Positions 1 through 7,785 of a stretch of DNA of 64,000 bases are shown here, piece by piece. The stretch comes from Stenotrophomonas sp. 57. GTDB lineage: Bacteria; Pseudomonadota; Gammaproteobacteria; Xanthomonadales; Xanthomonadaceae. Both the position numbers and the translations under genes were made by a program. Under the pieces are notes generated by a model. That model was not told the origin of the DNA, did not search any database, and was given only the letters and a program-made list of their open reading frames with translations. Positions within the stretch are counted from its first letter, which is position 1. Every line of letters begins with the position of its first letter. Location of the stretch: assembly GCF_030291075.1 (NCBI RefSeq), contig NZ_CP127407.1:1114001-1178000 (forward strand), read 5' to 3'.

Positions 1-403
1 CGCCGTAGCCGAGCAGGATGATGCCGTCGGCCTTGTTGCTGTCCTCGTAATCGGCCTGCCAGTCGGTGGACAGCTGCTGGAACGACACCAGCAGGTCCTG
101 CCCGTGCAGGGCGCAGGCACGGGTGATCGAGCCGAGCATCGAATGGAAGAACGGGTTGATCAGCGAGTCGTCGTTGGTCGGGTCTTCGAAGAACAGCAGG
201 GCCAGCGTGCCGGCATTGCGCAGGCGCAGGCTGGAGGCGTTCTTGTCGACCTTGTAGTTCAGCTCGCGGGCGATGCGCAGGATGCGCTCGCGGGTCTCGG
301 CGTTGACCATCGGGCTGCCGCGCAGGGCCCGCGACACGGTCGGCTGGGAGACCCCGGCCAGGTGGGCGATGTCCAGGGAGGTGGCTTTGCCTTTGATGGT
401 CAT
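1..403 (-). CDS. LacI-family transcriptional regulator, N-terminal part (runs off the window)
   Basis: The first 134 codons of a regulator, read leftward from an ATG whose complement is CAT at 401-403. They show the LacI-type helix-turn-helix (SLDIAHLAGVSQPTVSRALR, residues about 9-28) followed by the hinge region and the start of the periplasmic-binding-like sugar domain (LALLFFEDPTNDDSLINPFF). Proteins of this family repress sugar-utilisation operons and are released by a sugar ligand. The target is not visible because the gene continues leftward past position 1. It is divergent from ssb. It is distinct from the second LacI regulator at 11325, and I saw no copy of that regulator's palindrome near this gene. 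Confidence 0.9.
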   Translation of the reverse strand, partial: MTIKGKATSLDIAHLAGVSQPTVSRALRGSPMVNAETRERILRIARELNYKVDKNASSLRLRNAGTLALLFFEDPTNDDSLINPFFHSMLGSITRACALHGQDLLVSFQQLSTDWQADYEDSNKADGIILLGYG

Positions 404-696
404 GGGCGAACGGCAGGGGGCAGGTGGAAGGTGCCCGGGCATGATGCCATGGGCAGACGCGAATGCCCTTGCAGGCGTCCGTCGGGGCGACGCTAAGTCA
501 TTGCCGTACAAAGAAATCAGTCTGAGCCTTGGCTGCGGTCAGGGACTTCTGACCCGGCGGATGGCGGCGGCAATGCTAAGATGCATCGTTCTCGCATTCC
601 CCCAAATTTCACCAGGGGCGGCCCAGCGTACTGCACCCCTGCCTGGGGCTGTGCTATCACTGGCGGTCTGCCCTTGGACAACGGACGAAGGTACCT
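404..696. other. Intergenic region between divergent lacI-type gene and ssb
   Basis: 293 bases with no convincing gene. An extended -10-like element (TGCTAAGAT, about 573-581) may belong to ssb, but no well-spaced -35 stands out. I looked for a LexA-type CTGT-N8-ACAG box, as found near some ssb genes, and did not find a good one. Confidence 0.4.
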
Positions 697-1293
697 ATGG
701 CGCGCGGCATCAACAAAGTCATCCTGGTCGGCAATCTCGGCAACGACCCGGACGTGAAGTACACCCAGAGCGGCATGGCGATCACCCGCATCAGCCTGGC
801 CACCACCAGCGTCCGCAAGGACAAGGATGGCAACCAGCAGGAGCGCACCGAATGGCACCGTGTGGTGTTCTTCGGCAAGCTCGGCGAGATCGCCGGCGAA
901 TACCTGCGCAAGGGCAGTTCGGTCTACGTTGAAGGCAGCCTGCGTTACGACAAATACACCGGCCAGGACGGCGTGGAGAAGTACTCCACCGATATCGTCG
1001 CCGACGAAATGCAGATGCTGGGCGGCCGCGGTGAAGGCGGCGGTGGTGGCGGTGGCGGCAACTACGGCGGCGATCGCCCGCAGCGCCAGCAGGCCCCGCG
1101 CCAGGAGTACGGCGGCGGTGGCGGCGGCCAGCGTGGCGGCCAGGGCGGTGGCTATGGCAACCAGGGCGGCAACCAGGGCGGCGGTTACGGCAACCAGGGT
1201 GGCGGTTACGGCAACCAGGGTGGCAACCAGCGCCCGCAGCCGCAGCAGGCGCCGCCGATGGACGACTTCGCTGACGACGATATTCCGTTCTAG
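697..1293 (+). CDS. ssb: Single-stranded DNA-binding protein SSB
   Basis: Binds single-stranded DNA in replication, recombination and repair, and recruits partner proteins through its acidic tail. 198 residues. An N-terminal OB-fold (residues 1 to about 112, beginning [20 protein letters not shown]) is followed by a glycine-rich linker (about 113-180) with repeated [13 protein letters not shown] units. The protein ends in the canonical acidic tip [10 protein letters not shown] that docks partner proteins. The length is slightly above the 178 residues of the E. coli protein because of the linker. It is monocistronic, followed at once by a strong terminator (1325-1364), and divergent from the LacI-type gene. 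Confidence 0.98.
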   Translation: MARGINKVILVGNLGNDPDVKYTQSGMAITRISLATTSVRKDKDGNQQERTEWHRVVFFGKLGEIAGEYLRKGSSVYVEGSLRYDKYTGQDGVEKYSTDIVADEMQMLGGRGEGGGGGGGGNYGGDRPQRQQAPRQEYGGGGGGQRGGQGGGYGNQGGNQGGGYGNQGGGYGNQGGNQRPQPQQAPPMDDFADDDIPF

Positions 1294-1324
1294 ACCACAC
1301 TTAGTAAAAAAAGTAGATATACGC

Positions 1325-1364
1325 AGAGGAGGAGCCCCGTAACTGGGGCTCCTCCTCTTTTTTT
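1325..1364 (+). terminator. Rho-independent terminator of ssb
   Basis: A perfect 14-bp stem (AGAGGAGGAGCCCC at 1325-1338 paired with GGGGCTCCTCCTCT at 1345-1358), six-base loop, and a run of T to 1364. It lies 31 bases after the ssb stop. Confidence 0.95.
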
Positions 1365-1409
1365 GTACGTTCCCAGGATGGCAAGAAATACGGCTATAGT
1401 CATACATAC

Positions 1410-2156
1410 GTGAAATCAGGCGAGCAAGGGATGATGCCCAAGCTGTCGGTCCATGTGATGCAATACGGCGAGCGAGTTCCGATGCTCCACGACGAGTCGG
1501 GCCTTCCGCTGTTCTATCCCACGTTGTACGCGACCTCGCAGCTGCGAAATGCTGGCGTCTTGATCTCGTTGTTCTCGCCGATTGCGATGCGGATCGTCAA
1601 CGGTGCGATCTACTCGTATCAGTTTGATGTCGCGTTGCTGTTCTACTTCGGGCCACTGATCCCCCTGGGCGTATGGCTTGTGGGTGTAATCATTGTGGGA
1701 CGGGTCATGGTGGCCTCGAAACCAGAGCCTGAGGGGGGCGAAGCTCGCGATCAGTACAGATACAACCTTGAAGAGATCGGCGGATCGCGATATGGCCTGC
1801 ACATCACGCCTCGACATCACAAACGCTGCTGCCGAATTTTTCGCATGCAAGTGTTCTGGCGCAAACCCTCAATTTCGAACGTGGGTGTGATGGCGAGGAG
1901 CACGTTGAAGACCTGCCTAATCAGTGAGCTGCAGTCGGGGGACACGGTTGAGATCGTTACACCCAATCAAAAGCTGGCCAAGTTGGTTGAATGGATGGCG
2001 GCGACCGGCATGCCACCCGGCTACACCATTGCATCCATAGAGCGCCGGCTCGGGCGCGTGACAATGATGCTGGGTTATCTCAGCGGTTGCGGTTGGTCGT
2101 GGAGAACTGCGCTGAAGAACCCTTTGGTCAGAGGTTTCGAGATCACGAGGTCATGA
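1410..2156 (+). CDS. Hypothetical protein; N-terminus resembles a site-specific integrase, remainder unrecognised (likely chimeric remnant)
   Basis: 248 codons in an AT-richer stretch. From the second ATG (1431) the protein starts PKLSVHVMQYGERVPMLHDE, then SGLPLFYPTLYATSQLRNAG. This looks like the first ~40 residues of the large tyrosine-recombinase-like integrases common on Pseudomonas and Stenotrophomonas islands (from memory of that family). After about residue 47 the resemblance stops. A hydrophobic segment follows (about 66-96, two short membrane-like stretches: DVALLFYFGPLIPLGVWLVG), then a basic, cysteine-containing region and a C-terminal part I do not recognise. No integrase catalytic R-H-R-Y set is present. 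Most likely a deletion fused an integrase start to another island gene. Expression and function are unknown. Start at 1410 or 1431 is undecided. Confidence 0.45.
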   Translation: MKSGEQGMMPKLSVHVMQYGERVPMLHDESGLPLFYPTLYATSQLRNAGVLISLFSPIAMRIVNGAIYSYQFDVALLFYFGPLIPLGVWLVGVIIVGRVMVASKPEPEGGEARDQYRYNLEEIGGSRYGLHITPRHHKRCCRIFRMQVFWRKPSISNVGVMARSTLKTCLISELQSGDTVEIVTPNQKLAKLVEWMAATGMPPGYTIASIERRLGRVTMMLGYLSGCGWSWRTALKNPLVRGFEITRS

Positions 2157-2252
2157 ACGTTGGAACTGCACCAGCACATGTTGATGCAGTTGGTGATGCC
2201 TCTTGCCTGACACGGTATCGGGAAGCAGAAATGGGTGGAGGGACTGGCCAGA

Positions 2253-2366
2253 ATGAGACTGATTGAGTTGAAATTTTCCACGGTCTACGCGTCGACAAGG
2301 AAGTGGGGATCTACGGATTCCGTTTGGTCTGTTGAAGAAGGAACGGTCGACGTGCTCTTTAAGTGA
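2253..2366 (+). CDS. Possible small protein of 37 residues, unknown
   Basis: ATG at 2253 with a good purine-rich ribosome site (GGAGGGA, 2237-2243, about nine bases upstream) and stop TGA at 2364. The product starts MRLIELKFSTVYASTRKWGS and ends in an acidic/hydrophobic tail (VEEGTVDVLFK). It sits in the AT-rich scar between the chimeric ORF and a terminator at 2452, which supports transcription in this direction. It may equally be the start of a truncated island gene. No family recognised. Confidence 0.3.
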   Translation: MRLIELKFSTVYASTRKWGSTDSVWSVEEGTVDVLFK

Positions 2367-2451
2367 ATGATTCAGTGCTTTTACCGCTCGACGGGTTTGG
2401 AGCTGAGTCATCAAGTGTGCACAACCGTTCTGATCGAAAGCTCGTTCGCAG

Positions 2452-2490
2452 CAGAAAAGAAAGCCCCGCTCATGCGGGGCTTTTCTTTTT
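2452..2490 (+). terminator. Rho-independent terminator
   Basis: Stem GAAAAGAAAGCCCCGC / GCGGGGCTTTTCTTTTT around a TCAT loop (2470-2473), ending in a T-rich run. The A-tract on the left arm makes it potentially bidirectional. It closes the AT-rich scar and separates it from the glycoside locus promoter. Confidence 0.85.
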
Positions 2491-2572
2491 GCGCGATGTC
2501 GACTGCGTTGTGCTTCGCAGCATCGATTTTCGTGCACCGCGACTTGCAAACAGTCAAATTCATCCCCTATGG

Positions 2573-2586
2573 TGCAATCGATTGCA
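2573..2586. promoter_or_regulatory. LacI-type operator, copy 1 (upstream of the rightward glycoside operon)
   Basis: Perfect 14-bp palindrome TGCAATCGATTGCA, 49 bases before the first ATG of the rightward operon. The identical palindrome occurs at 11246-11259 in front of the leftward operon, next to the lacI-type gene. A central CG in an even palindrome is the usual LacI/GalR-family operator form. Assignment to the 11325 regulator is inferred from position. Confidence 0.8.
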
Positions 2587-2634
2587 TTGCTGTGAATTGT
2601 TGCGTTTGATGCCGGTTGGGAGGCCGGAAGGTGG

Positions 2635-3531
2635 ATGTCCATCCATACGATCAGACCGATCCCGCCCCCGGGGCTCACGCGGCGCGATGCGCTGCGCATG
2701 GCGATTGCTGGGGGCGTAGCCCTGGGTACTGCGGGAGCGTTGCCTGCATTCGCCGCCACTGCACCGTTGAAGGGCAACCTGAAGCAGGCCGTGGCCCGCT
2801 GGACCTTCCCGCAGCTGTCGGTTGCCCAGCTCTGCGCGACGGTGAAGGACATCGGCTTTGCCGCGATCGACCTGGTCAGCCCCGAAGACTGGCCCACGCT
2901 GAAGGCCCACGGCGTCTACAGCTCGATGTGCAACGGCGCGGAGCTGGGCCTGACCAAGGGCTTTGCCGGTCGCGAGTTCCACGATGAGCTGGTGGCACGC
3001 TACACGCGGCACATCGATCTGGTCGCCGATGCCGGCTACCGCAACCTCATCTGCTTCTCCGGCAACCGCAACGGTATGGATCCGCAGGACGGCATGGCGA
3101 ATGCCGAGGCCGGCCTCAAGCGCATCCTCGGGCATGCGGAGAAGCGTGGCGTGGTGCTGGTGATGGAGCTTCTGAACTCCAGGGTCGACCATCGCGACTA
3201 CCTGTGTGACCACTCCGCATGGGGCGTGGAGTTGTGCCAGCGGCTCGGCTCGGACAACTTCGGCCTGCTTTACGACATCTATCACATGCAGATCATGGAG
3301 GGCGACATCATCGCCACCATCGGCAGGCATCACGCGTGCTTCAAGCATTACCACACCGCAGGCGTGCCCGGCCGCAACGAGATCGGAGACCAGCAGGAGC
3401 TGAACTATCCGGCCATCTGCCGCGCGATCCGCGACACCGGTTTCAAGGGATATCTGGCGCAGGAATTCATGCCTGCGGCGCCCGATCCCGCTGCTTCATT
3501 GCGCGAGGCGATCCGCCTCTGCGACGTCTGA
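2635..3531 (+). CDS. Tat-exported TIM-barrel sugar isomerase/lyase-like protein (hydroxypyruvate-isomerase superfamily)
   Basis: 298 residues. The N-terminus has a twin-arginine signal (LTRRDALRMAIAGGVALG, RR at 16-17; likely cleavage after AFA near 40), so it should act in the periplasm. The rest is an AP-endonuclease-2-like TIM barrel. Probable metal ligands or catalytic residues are Glu178 (MELLNSR), Asp214 (LLYDIYHMQ), His240 (KHYHTAG) and Glu277 (AQEF). Relatives include hydroxypyruvate isomerase and, in 3-keto-glycoside pathways, lyases and hydratases acting on 3-keto-sugars. It leads the operon with the C3 dehydrogenase 27 bases downstream and the palindromic operator upstream, so an action on an oxidised glycoside in the periplasm is the best inference. 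The exact reaction is not decidable here. Confidence 0.8.
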   Translation: MSIHTIRPIPPPGLTRRDALRMAIAGGVALGTAGALPAFAATAPLKGNLKQAVARWTFPQLSVAQLCATVKDIGFAAIDLVSPEDWPTLKAHGVYSSMCNGAELGLTKGFAGREFHDELVARYTRHIDLVADAGYRNLICFSGNRNGMDPQDGMANAEAGLKRILGHAEKRGVVLVMELLNSRVDHRDYLCDHSAWGVELCQRLGSDNFGLLYDIYHMQIMEGDIIATIGRHHACFKHYHTAGVPGRNEIGDQQELNYPAICRAIRDTGFKGYLAQEFMPAAPDPAASLREAIRLCDV

Positions 3532-3558
3532 AACGATATCCACCCAGGTGAGAGACCC

Positions 3559-5244
3559 ATGGCAGATAATCACTACGACGCCATCGTTGTTGGCTCGGGA
3601 ATCAGTGGCGGTTGGGCAGCAAAGGAGCTGACCGGGAAGGGCCTGAAGGTCCTGATGCTGGAACGCGGTCGCAACATCGAGCACGTCAAGGACTACGTCA
3701 ACGCGATGAAGGAAGCGTGGGATTTCCCGCATCGCAACCGGCCGACGCAGGCGATGAAGGCCGCGTTCCCGGTGTTGATGCGCGACTACGGGTTGGCCGA
3801 GAACCTGGAAGGGATGTGGGCCAACGAGCAGGACTCGCCCTACATCGAGACCAAGCGCTTCGACTGGTTCCGTGGCTACCACGTCGGCGGGCGCTCGCTG
3901 ATGTGGGGGCGGCAGAGCTATCGCTTCTCCGACCTGGATTTCGAGGCGAACCTCAAGGACGGCATCGCCACCGACTGGCCGATCCGCTATGCCGATGTCG
4001 CGCCGTGGTATGACCATGTGGAGAAGTTTGCCGGCATCGCCGGTACGCGCGAAGGACTGGACGTGCTGCCGGACGGCGAGTTCCTGCCGCCGATCCCGTT
4101 GAACATCGTCGAGAAGGATGTGGCCGCACGCATCAAGAAGGCCTTCGGCGGAACGCGGCACATGATCCATTCGCGTACGGCCAACATCACCAAGCCGATG
4201 CCCGAGCAGGGCCGCGTCAACTGCCAGTATCGCAACAAGTGCATCCTGGGCTGTCCCTTCGGTGCCTACTTCTCCACCCAGGCGGCGACGCTGCCAGCGG
4301 CGATGAAGACCGGCAACCTGACGCTGCGTCCGTTCTCGATCGTCAAGGAGGTGCTGTACGACAAGGATCGCAAGCGTGCGCGCGGCGTGGAGGTCATCGA
4401 CGCCGAAACCGGCCAGACCTACCAGTACACGGCCAAAGTGATCTTCCTCAACGCGTCGTCGTTCAACTCGACGTGGCTGCTGATGAACTCGGCGACCGAT
4501 GTCTGGGACGGCGGGCTGGGTTCTTCGTCGGGCGAATTGGGGCACAACGTGATGGACCATCATTTCGGCGCAGGTGCCTCGGGTCGGGTGGAGGGCTACG
4601 AAGACAAGTACTACTTCGGCCGCCGTCCCTGCGGCTTCTACATTCCGCGGTTCCGTAACGTCGCGGCCGACAAGCGCGGCTACCTGCGCGGTTTCGGCTA
4701 CCAGGGCGGTGCCAGCCGCACCGGTTGGTCGCGCGAGATCGCCGAGCTGAACATCGGCGCCGACTTGAAGGAGGCGCTGACCGTACCCGGTGACTGGCGG
4801 ATCGGCATGACCGGTTTTGGCGAAATGCTGCCGCACCACGACAACACCATCCGCCTGGACCGCGAGCGCAAGGACAAGTGGGGGTTGCCGGTGCTGGCGA
4901 TGGACGTGTCCATGCGCGCCAACGAACTGGCGATGCGCAAGGACATGGCCGCCGATGCTGCCGAGATGCTGGAGGCGGCCGGGGTCAAGGACGTGAAGAT
5001 GCACGACAACGACTACGCCCCGGGCAAGGGCATCCATGAGATGGGGACCGCGCGCATGGGGCGTGATCGCAGGAGCTCCGTATTGAACGCACACAACCAG
5101 GTCTGGGACGCACCCAACGTCTACGTCACCGACGGTGCCTGCATGACGTCCAGTGCCTGCGTGAATCCCTCATTGACCTACATGGCGCTGACGGCACGTG
5201 CCGCCGACCACGCCGTGCGCGAACTGAAAGCGGGGAACCTGTGA
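3559..5244 (+). CDS. GMC-family FAD dehydrogenase, probable glucoside 3-dehydrogenase large subunit
   Basis: 561 residues. The FAD-binding start YDAIVVGSGISGGWAAKEL (about 6-24) and the C-terminal GMC active-site segments GIHEMGTARMG and SACVNPSLTYMAL (His and Asn pair) are intact. It has no signal peptide of its own. The next gene carries a Tat signal and would export the complex by hitch-hiking, as in known membrane glucose and gluconate dehydrogenases. A cysteine trio Cys222-x5-Cys228-x3-Cys232 (NCQYRNKCILGCPFGA) resembles the cluster-binding region of FAD-dependent glucose dehydrogenases. In this gene context it most likely oxidises the C3 hydroxyl of glycosides and passes electrons to a cytochrome c. 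Glucoside 3-dehydrogenase activity has been described from S. maltophilia. Substrate is inferred. Confidence 0.85.
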   Translation: MADNHYDAIVVGSGISGGWAAKELTGKGLKVLMLERGRNIEHVKDYVNAMKEAWDFPHRNRPTQAMKAAFPVLMRDYGLAENLEGMWANEQDSPYIETKRFDWFRGYHVGGRSLMWGRQSYRFSDLDFEANLKDGIATDWPIRYADVAPWYDHVEKFAGIAGTREGLDVLPDGEFLPPIPLNIVEKDVAARIKKAFGGTRHMIHSRTANITKPMPEQGRVNCQYRNKCILGCPFGAYFSTQAATLPAAMKTGNLTLRPFSIVKEVLYDKDRKRARGVEVIDAETGQTYQYTAKVIFLNASSFNSTWLLMNSATDVWDGGLGSSSGELGHNVMDHHFGAGASGRVEGYEDKYYFGRRPCGFYIPRFRNVAADKRGYLRGFGYQGGASRTGWSREIAELNIGADLKEALTVPGDWRIGMTGFGEMLPHHDNTIRLDRERKDKWGLPVLAMDVSMRANELAMRKDMAADAAEMLEAAGVKDVKMHDNDYAPGKGIHEMGTARMGRDRRSSVLNAHNQVWDAPNVYVTDGACMTSSACVNPSLTYMALTARAADHAVRELKAGNL

Positions 5245-5819
5245 TGGATCGTCGCGAACTGCTGAAGATGATCGTGGCCGCCACCGGTGCGGCGATGGTC
5301 GGGCTGCCGGCACTGGTGCAGGGCAAGGCGCCCGCGGCGGGGGCGATCCCAGCGTTCTCCGATGCCGAAATCGGCATGCTGGACGAGATCGCCGAGACCA
5401 TCCTGCCGCGGACAAGGACACCCGGGGCGAAGGACGCGGGCGCCGGTGCGTTCATGGCAACGTTCGTCAGCGACTGCTACACCGCCCGGCAGCAGGCAAC
5501 GTTCCGCGCCGGACTGGTCGACATCGACAAGCGCGCGGGTGGTCGGTTCGTATCGCTTACACCGGAAGCCCGCACCGGGTTGCTGCGGACCTTGGATGCC
5601 GAAGCCAAGGCACGCAATGCCGATGTGACCGAGACCGGTACGCCTGAAGAGGGCGACGCGATGCCGCATTACTTCACGATGCTCAAGCAGTTGGCCATCT
5701 TCGGCTTCTTCACGTCCAAAGTCGGTGCGACCGGGGTGCTGCAGTACGTCGCCGTGCCGGGTCGCTACGACGGCGACCTGGCCTATACCCCCGGTACACC
5801 TGCGTGGGGGACCAGCTGA
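5244..5819 (+). CDS. Gluconate 2-dehydrogenase subunit 3 family protein (Tat-bearing small subunit of the C3 dehydrogenase)
   Basis: 191 residues from ATG 5244, which overlaps the upstream stop as TGATG. A GTG three bases earlier is possible but less likely. The N-terminus MDRRELLKMIVAATGAAMVG is a twin-arginine signal. The mature part (FSDAEIGMLDEIAETILPRT, a helical region, and MPHYFTMLKQLAIFGFFTSK) is the small-subunit fold that accompanies GMC dehydrogenases. Its role is to chaperone and co-export the FAD subunit and help dock it at the membrane. Tight translational coupling on both sides supports a stoichiometric complex. Confidence 0.88.
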   Translation: MDRRELLKMIVAATGAAMVGLPALVQGKAPAAGAIPAFSDAEIGMLDEIAETILPRTRTPGAKDAGAGAFMATFVSDCYTARQQATFRAGLVDIDKRAGGRFVSLTPEARTGLLRTLDAEAKARNADVTETGTPEEGDAMPHYFTMLKQLAIFGFFTSKVGATGVLQYVAVPGRYDGDLAYTPGTPAWGTS

Positions 5820-6574
5820 TGGAGACCGTGATGATCAAGGCTCTGGTGATCGCCGCTGGCGTTCTGGCCGCTGCACCTGCCCTCGCACATGCCGCTGCCG
5901 ATCCTGCACGCGATCCGAAGAAGACCGAGGTGTGGGAACCTGTGCCCGCCGTCGTGGCAACACCTGCAGGCAAGGCGCCTTCCGACGCCATCGTGCTGTT
6001 CGATGGCAAGAGTGTCTCGGCGTGGGAGGCAGAGCAGGGCGGGCCTGTGCCTTGGGAGATCGCCGATGGCGCGATGACCGTGCTGCCGGGCAGCAAAGGC
6101 ATCCGCACCCGGCAACGCTTCTGCGATGTGCAGCTGCATGTCGAATGGCGCACACCCATGGAGACGAAGGGCTTCGACGGCCAGAACCGTGGCAACAGCG
6201 GCATCTTCCTGCAGGAACTCTACGAGCTGCAGGTGCTCGACAGTTACAACAACCCCACCTATGCGAATGGACAGGCGGGTTCGATCTACAAGCAGGCCCT
6301 GCCGCTGGTGAATGCCTCGCGTGCACCGGGGCAGTGGCAGGCGTACGACATCATCTGGAAGGCGCCACGTTTCTCATCGGGCGGCGGACTCCTCTCGCCT
6401 GCGCGCATCACGGTGCTGCACAACGGCGTACTGGTGCAGGATGACACCGTGCTGGCGGGGAAGACCGAGTACATCGGCGCGCCGTCGTACTCACCCCATG
6501 CGTGCGCGCCGCTCTATCTGCAGGAGCATGATTCCAGGGTCAGCTACCGCAACATCTGGGTGCGCGAGCTGTAG
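5819..6574 (+). CDS. Exported 3-keto-disaccharide hydrolase domain protein (DUF1080 family)
   Basis: 251 residues from ATG 5819, which overlaps the upstream stop (TGATG). An in-frame ATG at 5831 is also plausible. A Sec signal (MIKALVIAAGVLAAAPALAHA) leads to a concanavalin-like sandwich of the DUF1080 family, with IVLFDGKSVSAW near the start, GNSGIFLQELYELQVLDSY in the middle and the closing strand RVSYRNIWVREL. Members cleave glycosides that were first oxidised at C3, releasing 3-keto-glucose and the aglycone or second sugar. It is last in the rightward operon, converging on the cytochrome gene with only 10 bases between. It would act on the product of the dehydrogenase in the periplasm. 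Confidence 0.85.
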   Translation: METVMIKALVIAAGVLAAAPALAHAAADPARDPKKTEVWEPVPAVVATPAGKAPSDAIVLFDGKSVSAWEAEQGGPVPWEIADGAMTVLPGSKGIRTRQRFCDVQLHVEWRTPMETKGFDGQNRGNSGIFLQELYELQVLDSYNNPTYANGQAGSIYKQALPLVNASRAPGQWQAYDIIWKAPRFSSGGGLLSPARITVLHNGVLVQDDTVLAGKTEYIGAPSYSPHACAPLYLQEHDSRVSYRNIWVREL

Positions 6575-6584
6575 TACCCGCCGA

Positions 6585-6881
6585 CTACTTCGCCAGGTAA
6601 CTGGCGATGTCGTCGATCTCCTGCTGCGACAGTTGGGCGAAGGGCGGCATCAGGCCGCCTCCCTTGCGGATCTTGTCCTTGATCTGCGCAGCGTCCAACC
6701 GTTTGCTGACGTCGGCAAGCGCCGGGAACGCCCCTGGCATGCCGGCGCGATCGGCGCCATGGCAGGCCGCGCAGTTCGCGCTGTAGAGCGTGGCGCCGGC
6801 GGCGGGATCGTCCTTGCACCACGCGGTGGTGGCAAGCGTCGCGCCGCACAGCATTACCGCAAGTTTCAGCATCGTCTTCAA
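6585..6881 (-). CDS. Exported monohaem cytochrome c
   Basis: 98 residues. Signal peptide (MKTMLKLAVMLCGATLATTAWC) then a class I cytochrome c with one CAACH haem site and a downstream methionine ligand region (GGGLMPPFAQLSQQEIDDIASYL). It is the last gene of the leftward operon, 18 bases after the isomerase-like gene. The obvious role is electron acceptor for the GMC dehydrogenase, feeding the respiratory chain. That partnership is inferred from co-location and from known FAD dehydrogenases that use such a subunit. Here it is encoded in the opposite operon arm rather than next to its partner. Confidence 0.9.
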   Translation of the reverse strand: MKTMLKLAVMLCGATLATTAWCKDDPAAGATLYSANCAACHGADRAGMPGAFPALADVSKRLDAAQIKDKIRKGGGLMPPFAQLSQQEIDDIASYLAK

Positions 6882-6899
6882 GCGAGTCTCCTTCGCGGG

Positions 6900-7769
6900 C
6901 TAGCGCTGTGTGCCGGCCGGCGGGCTGACGGTCAGGTGTTCACGCAGGTAGTCCGCGCCAGCCTGGATCACCTTGGCCGGATCACGTGGTTGGTCGTGTT
7001 CGAGGATGTACCAGTGCACGCCCGCGGCGGCCGCGGCTGGCAGGATCGCGTTCCAGTCCAGTACCCCCTGGCCGACGGCTGCGAATCCGCCTTCGTCTTC
7101 AGCCTGGCCCTTCGGGGCGTTGTCCTTGGCGTGTACCGCGAACAGGCGGCCGCGGAACCTGCCCAGCATCTCGGCCGGGTCGTGGCCAGCGCGCGCAACC
7201 CAGGCCAGGTCCAGCTCGGTCTGCAGGTCGGGCCCGGCGGCGGCGAACAGCAGCTCCAGGCCGGTCTTTCCGTTGAAGTCGGTCAGCTCGAAGTCGTGGT
7301 TGTGGTACGCCAGGCGCATGCCCTTGGCGCGAACCTGTTTCGACAGCCGGCCCAGCTCCTGGCCCAGTGCGGTCCAGCCCGCCGCATCGGTAGGCCGGTC
7401 CTTCGCGTCCAGGTAGGGCACGACCAGCGTGGTGTTGCCGATCGAGCGGTTGAAGGCCACCACGCCGTCCAGGTCCTTGCGCAGCTCTGCCAGCGCCACG
7501 TGCGAGGAGATCGCCTTGATCGAATACCTGTCCAGCAACTGCTTGAGTTCGGTGGCACTGACGCCCTGGGTCCCCACCGTTTCCACCGCGTGCACGCCTG
7601 CGTCGTGGACGATCTTCAGCTGCTGGTCGAGCGAGCCGGCGTTGCGCAGCGAGTACATCTGCACCGCGATCGGCTTCTGCGGCGCGGGGGCTTCGCCGGC
7701 AAAGGCGGGCAGGGCAGCGAGCAGCAACAGTGCCATGGCCGTCATTCTTCGAACTGGGGTCTTCATCAT
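6900..7769 (-). CDS. Exported TIM-barrel sugar isomerase/epimerase-like protein
   Basis: 289 residues. The start is the first of two adjacent ATGs, preceded by GGAGG at good distance. Sec signal peptide MTAMALLLLAALPAFAGEAP. The mature protein is a xylose-isomerase-like TIM barrel: IAVQMYSLRN, AVETVG, YHNHDFEL, ELDLAWVARAGHDP, VHAKDN and WYILEHDQP carry the expected acidic and His metal ligands. It lies between the Gfo/Idh/MocA gene (16-base gap) and the cytochrome gene (18-base gap). With the 2635 product it makes two exported barrels in one locus. Known 3-keto-glycoside pathways use such barrels as lyase and hydratase, so a two-step split is a reasonable but unproven guess. Confidence 0.82.
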   Translation of the reverse strand: MMKTPVRRMTAMALLLLAALPAFAGEAPAPQKPIAVQMYSLRNAGSLDQQLKIVHDAGVHAVETVGTQGVSATELKQLLDRYSIKAISSHVALAELRKDLDGVVAFNRSIGNTTLVVPYLDAKDRPTDAAGWTALGQELGRLSKQVRAKGMRLAYHNHDFELTDFNGKTGLELLFAAAGPDLQTELDLAWVARAGHDPAEMLGRFRGRLFAVHAKDNAPKGQAEDEGGFAAVGQGVLDWNAILPAAAAAGVHWYILEHDQPRDPAKVIQAGADYLREHLTVSPPAGTQR

Positions 7770-7785
7770 GCGTTCCTCCGGGAAC

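Noticed and set aside
1032-1245. Tandem GGC/GGT-rich DNA in ssb as a microsatellite
   Set aside because: It encodes the normal glycine-rich linker of SSB; codon use varies, so it is coding rather than an unstable repeat.
3496-5094. 532-codon minus-strand frame opposite the GMC dehydrogenase
   Set aside because: Antisense shadow; the GMC motifs on the plus strand are intact from start to end.
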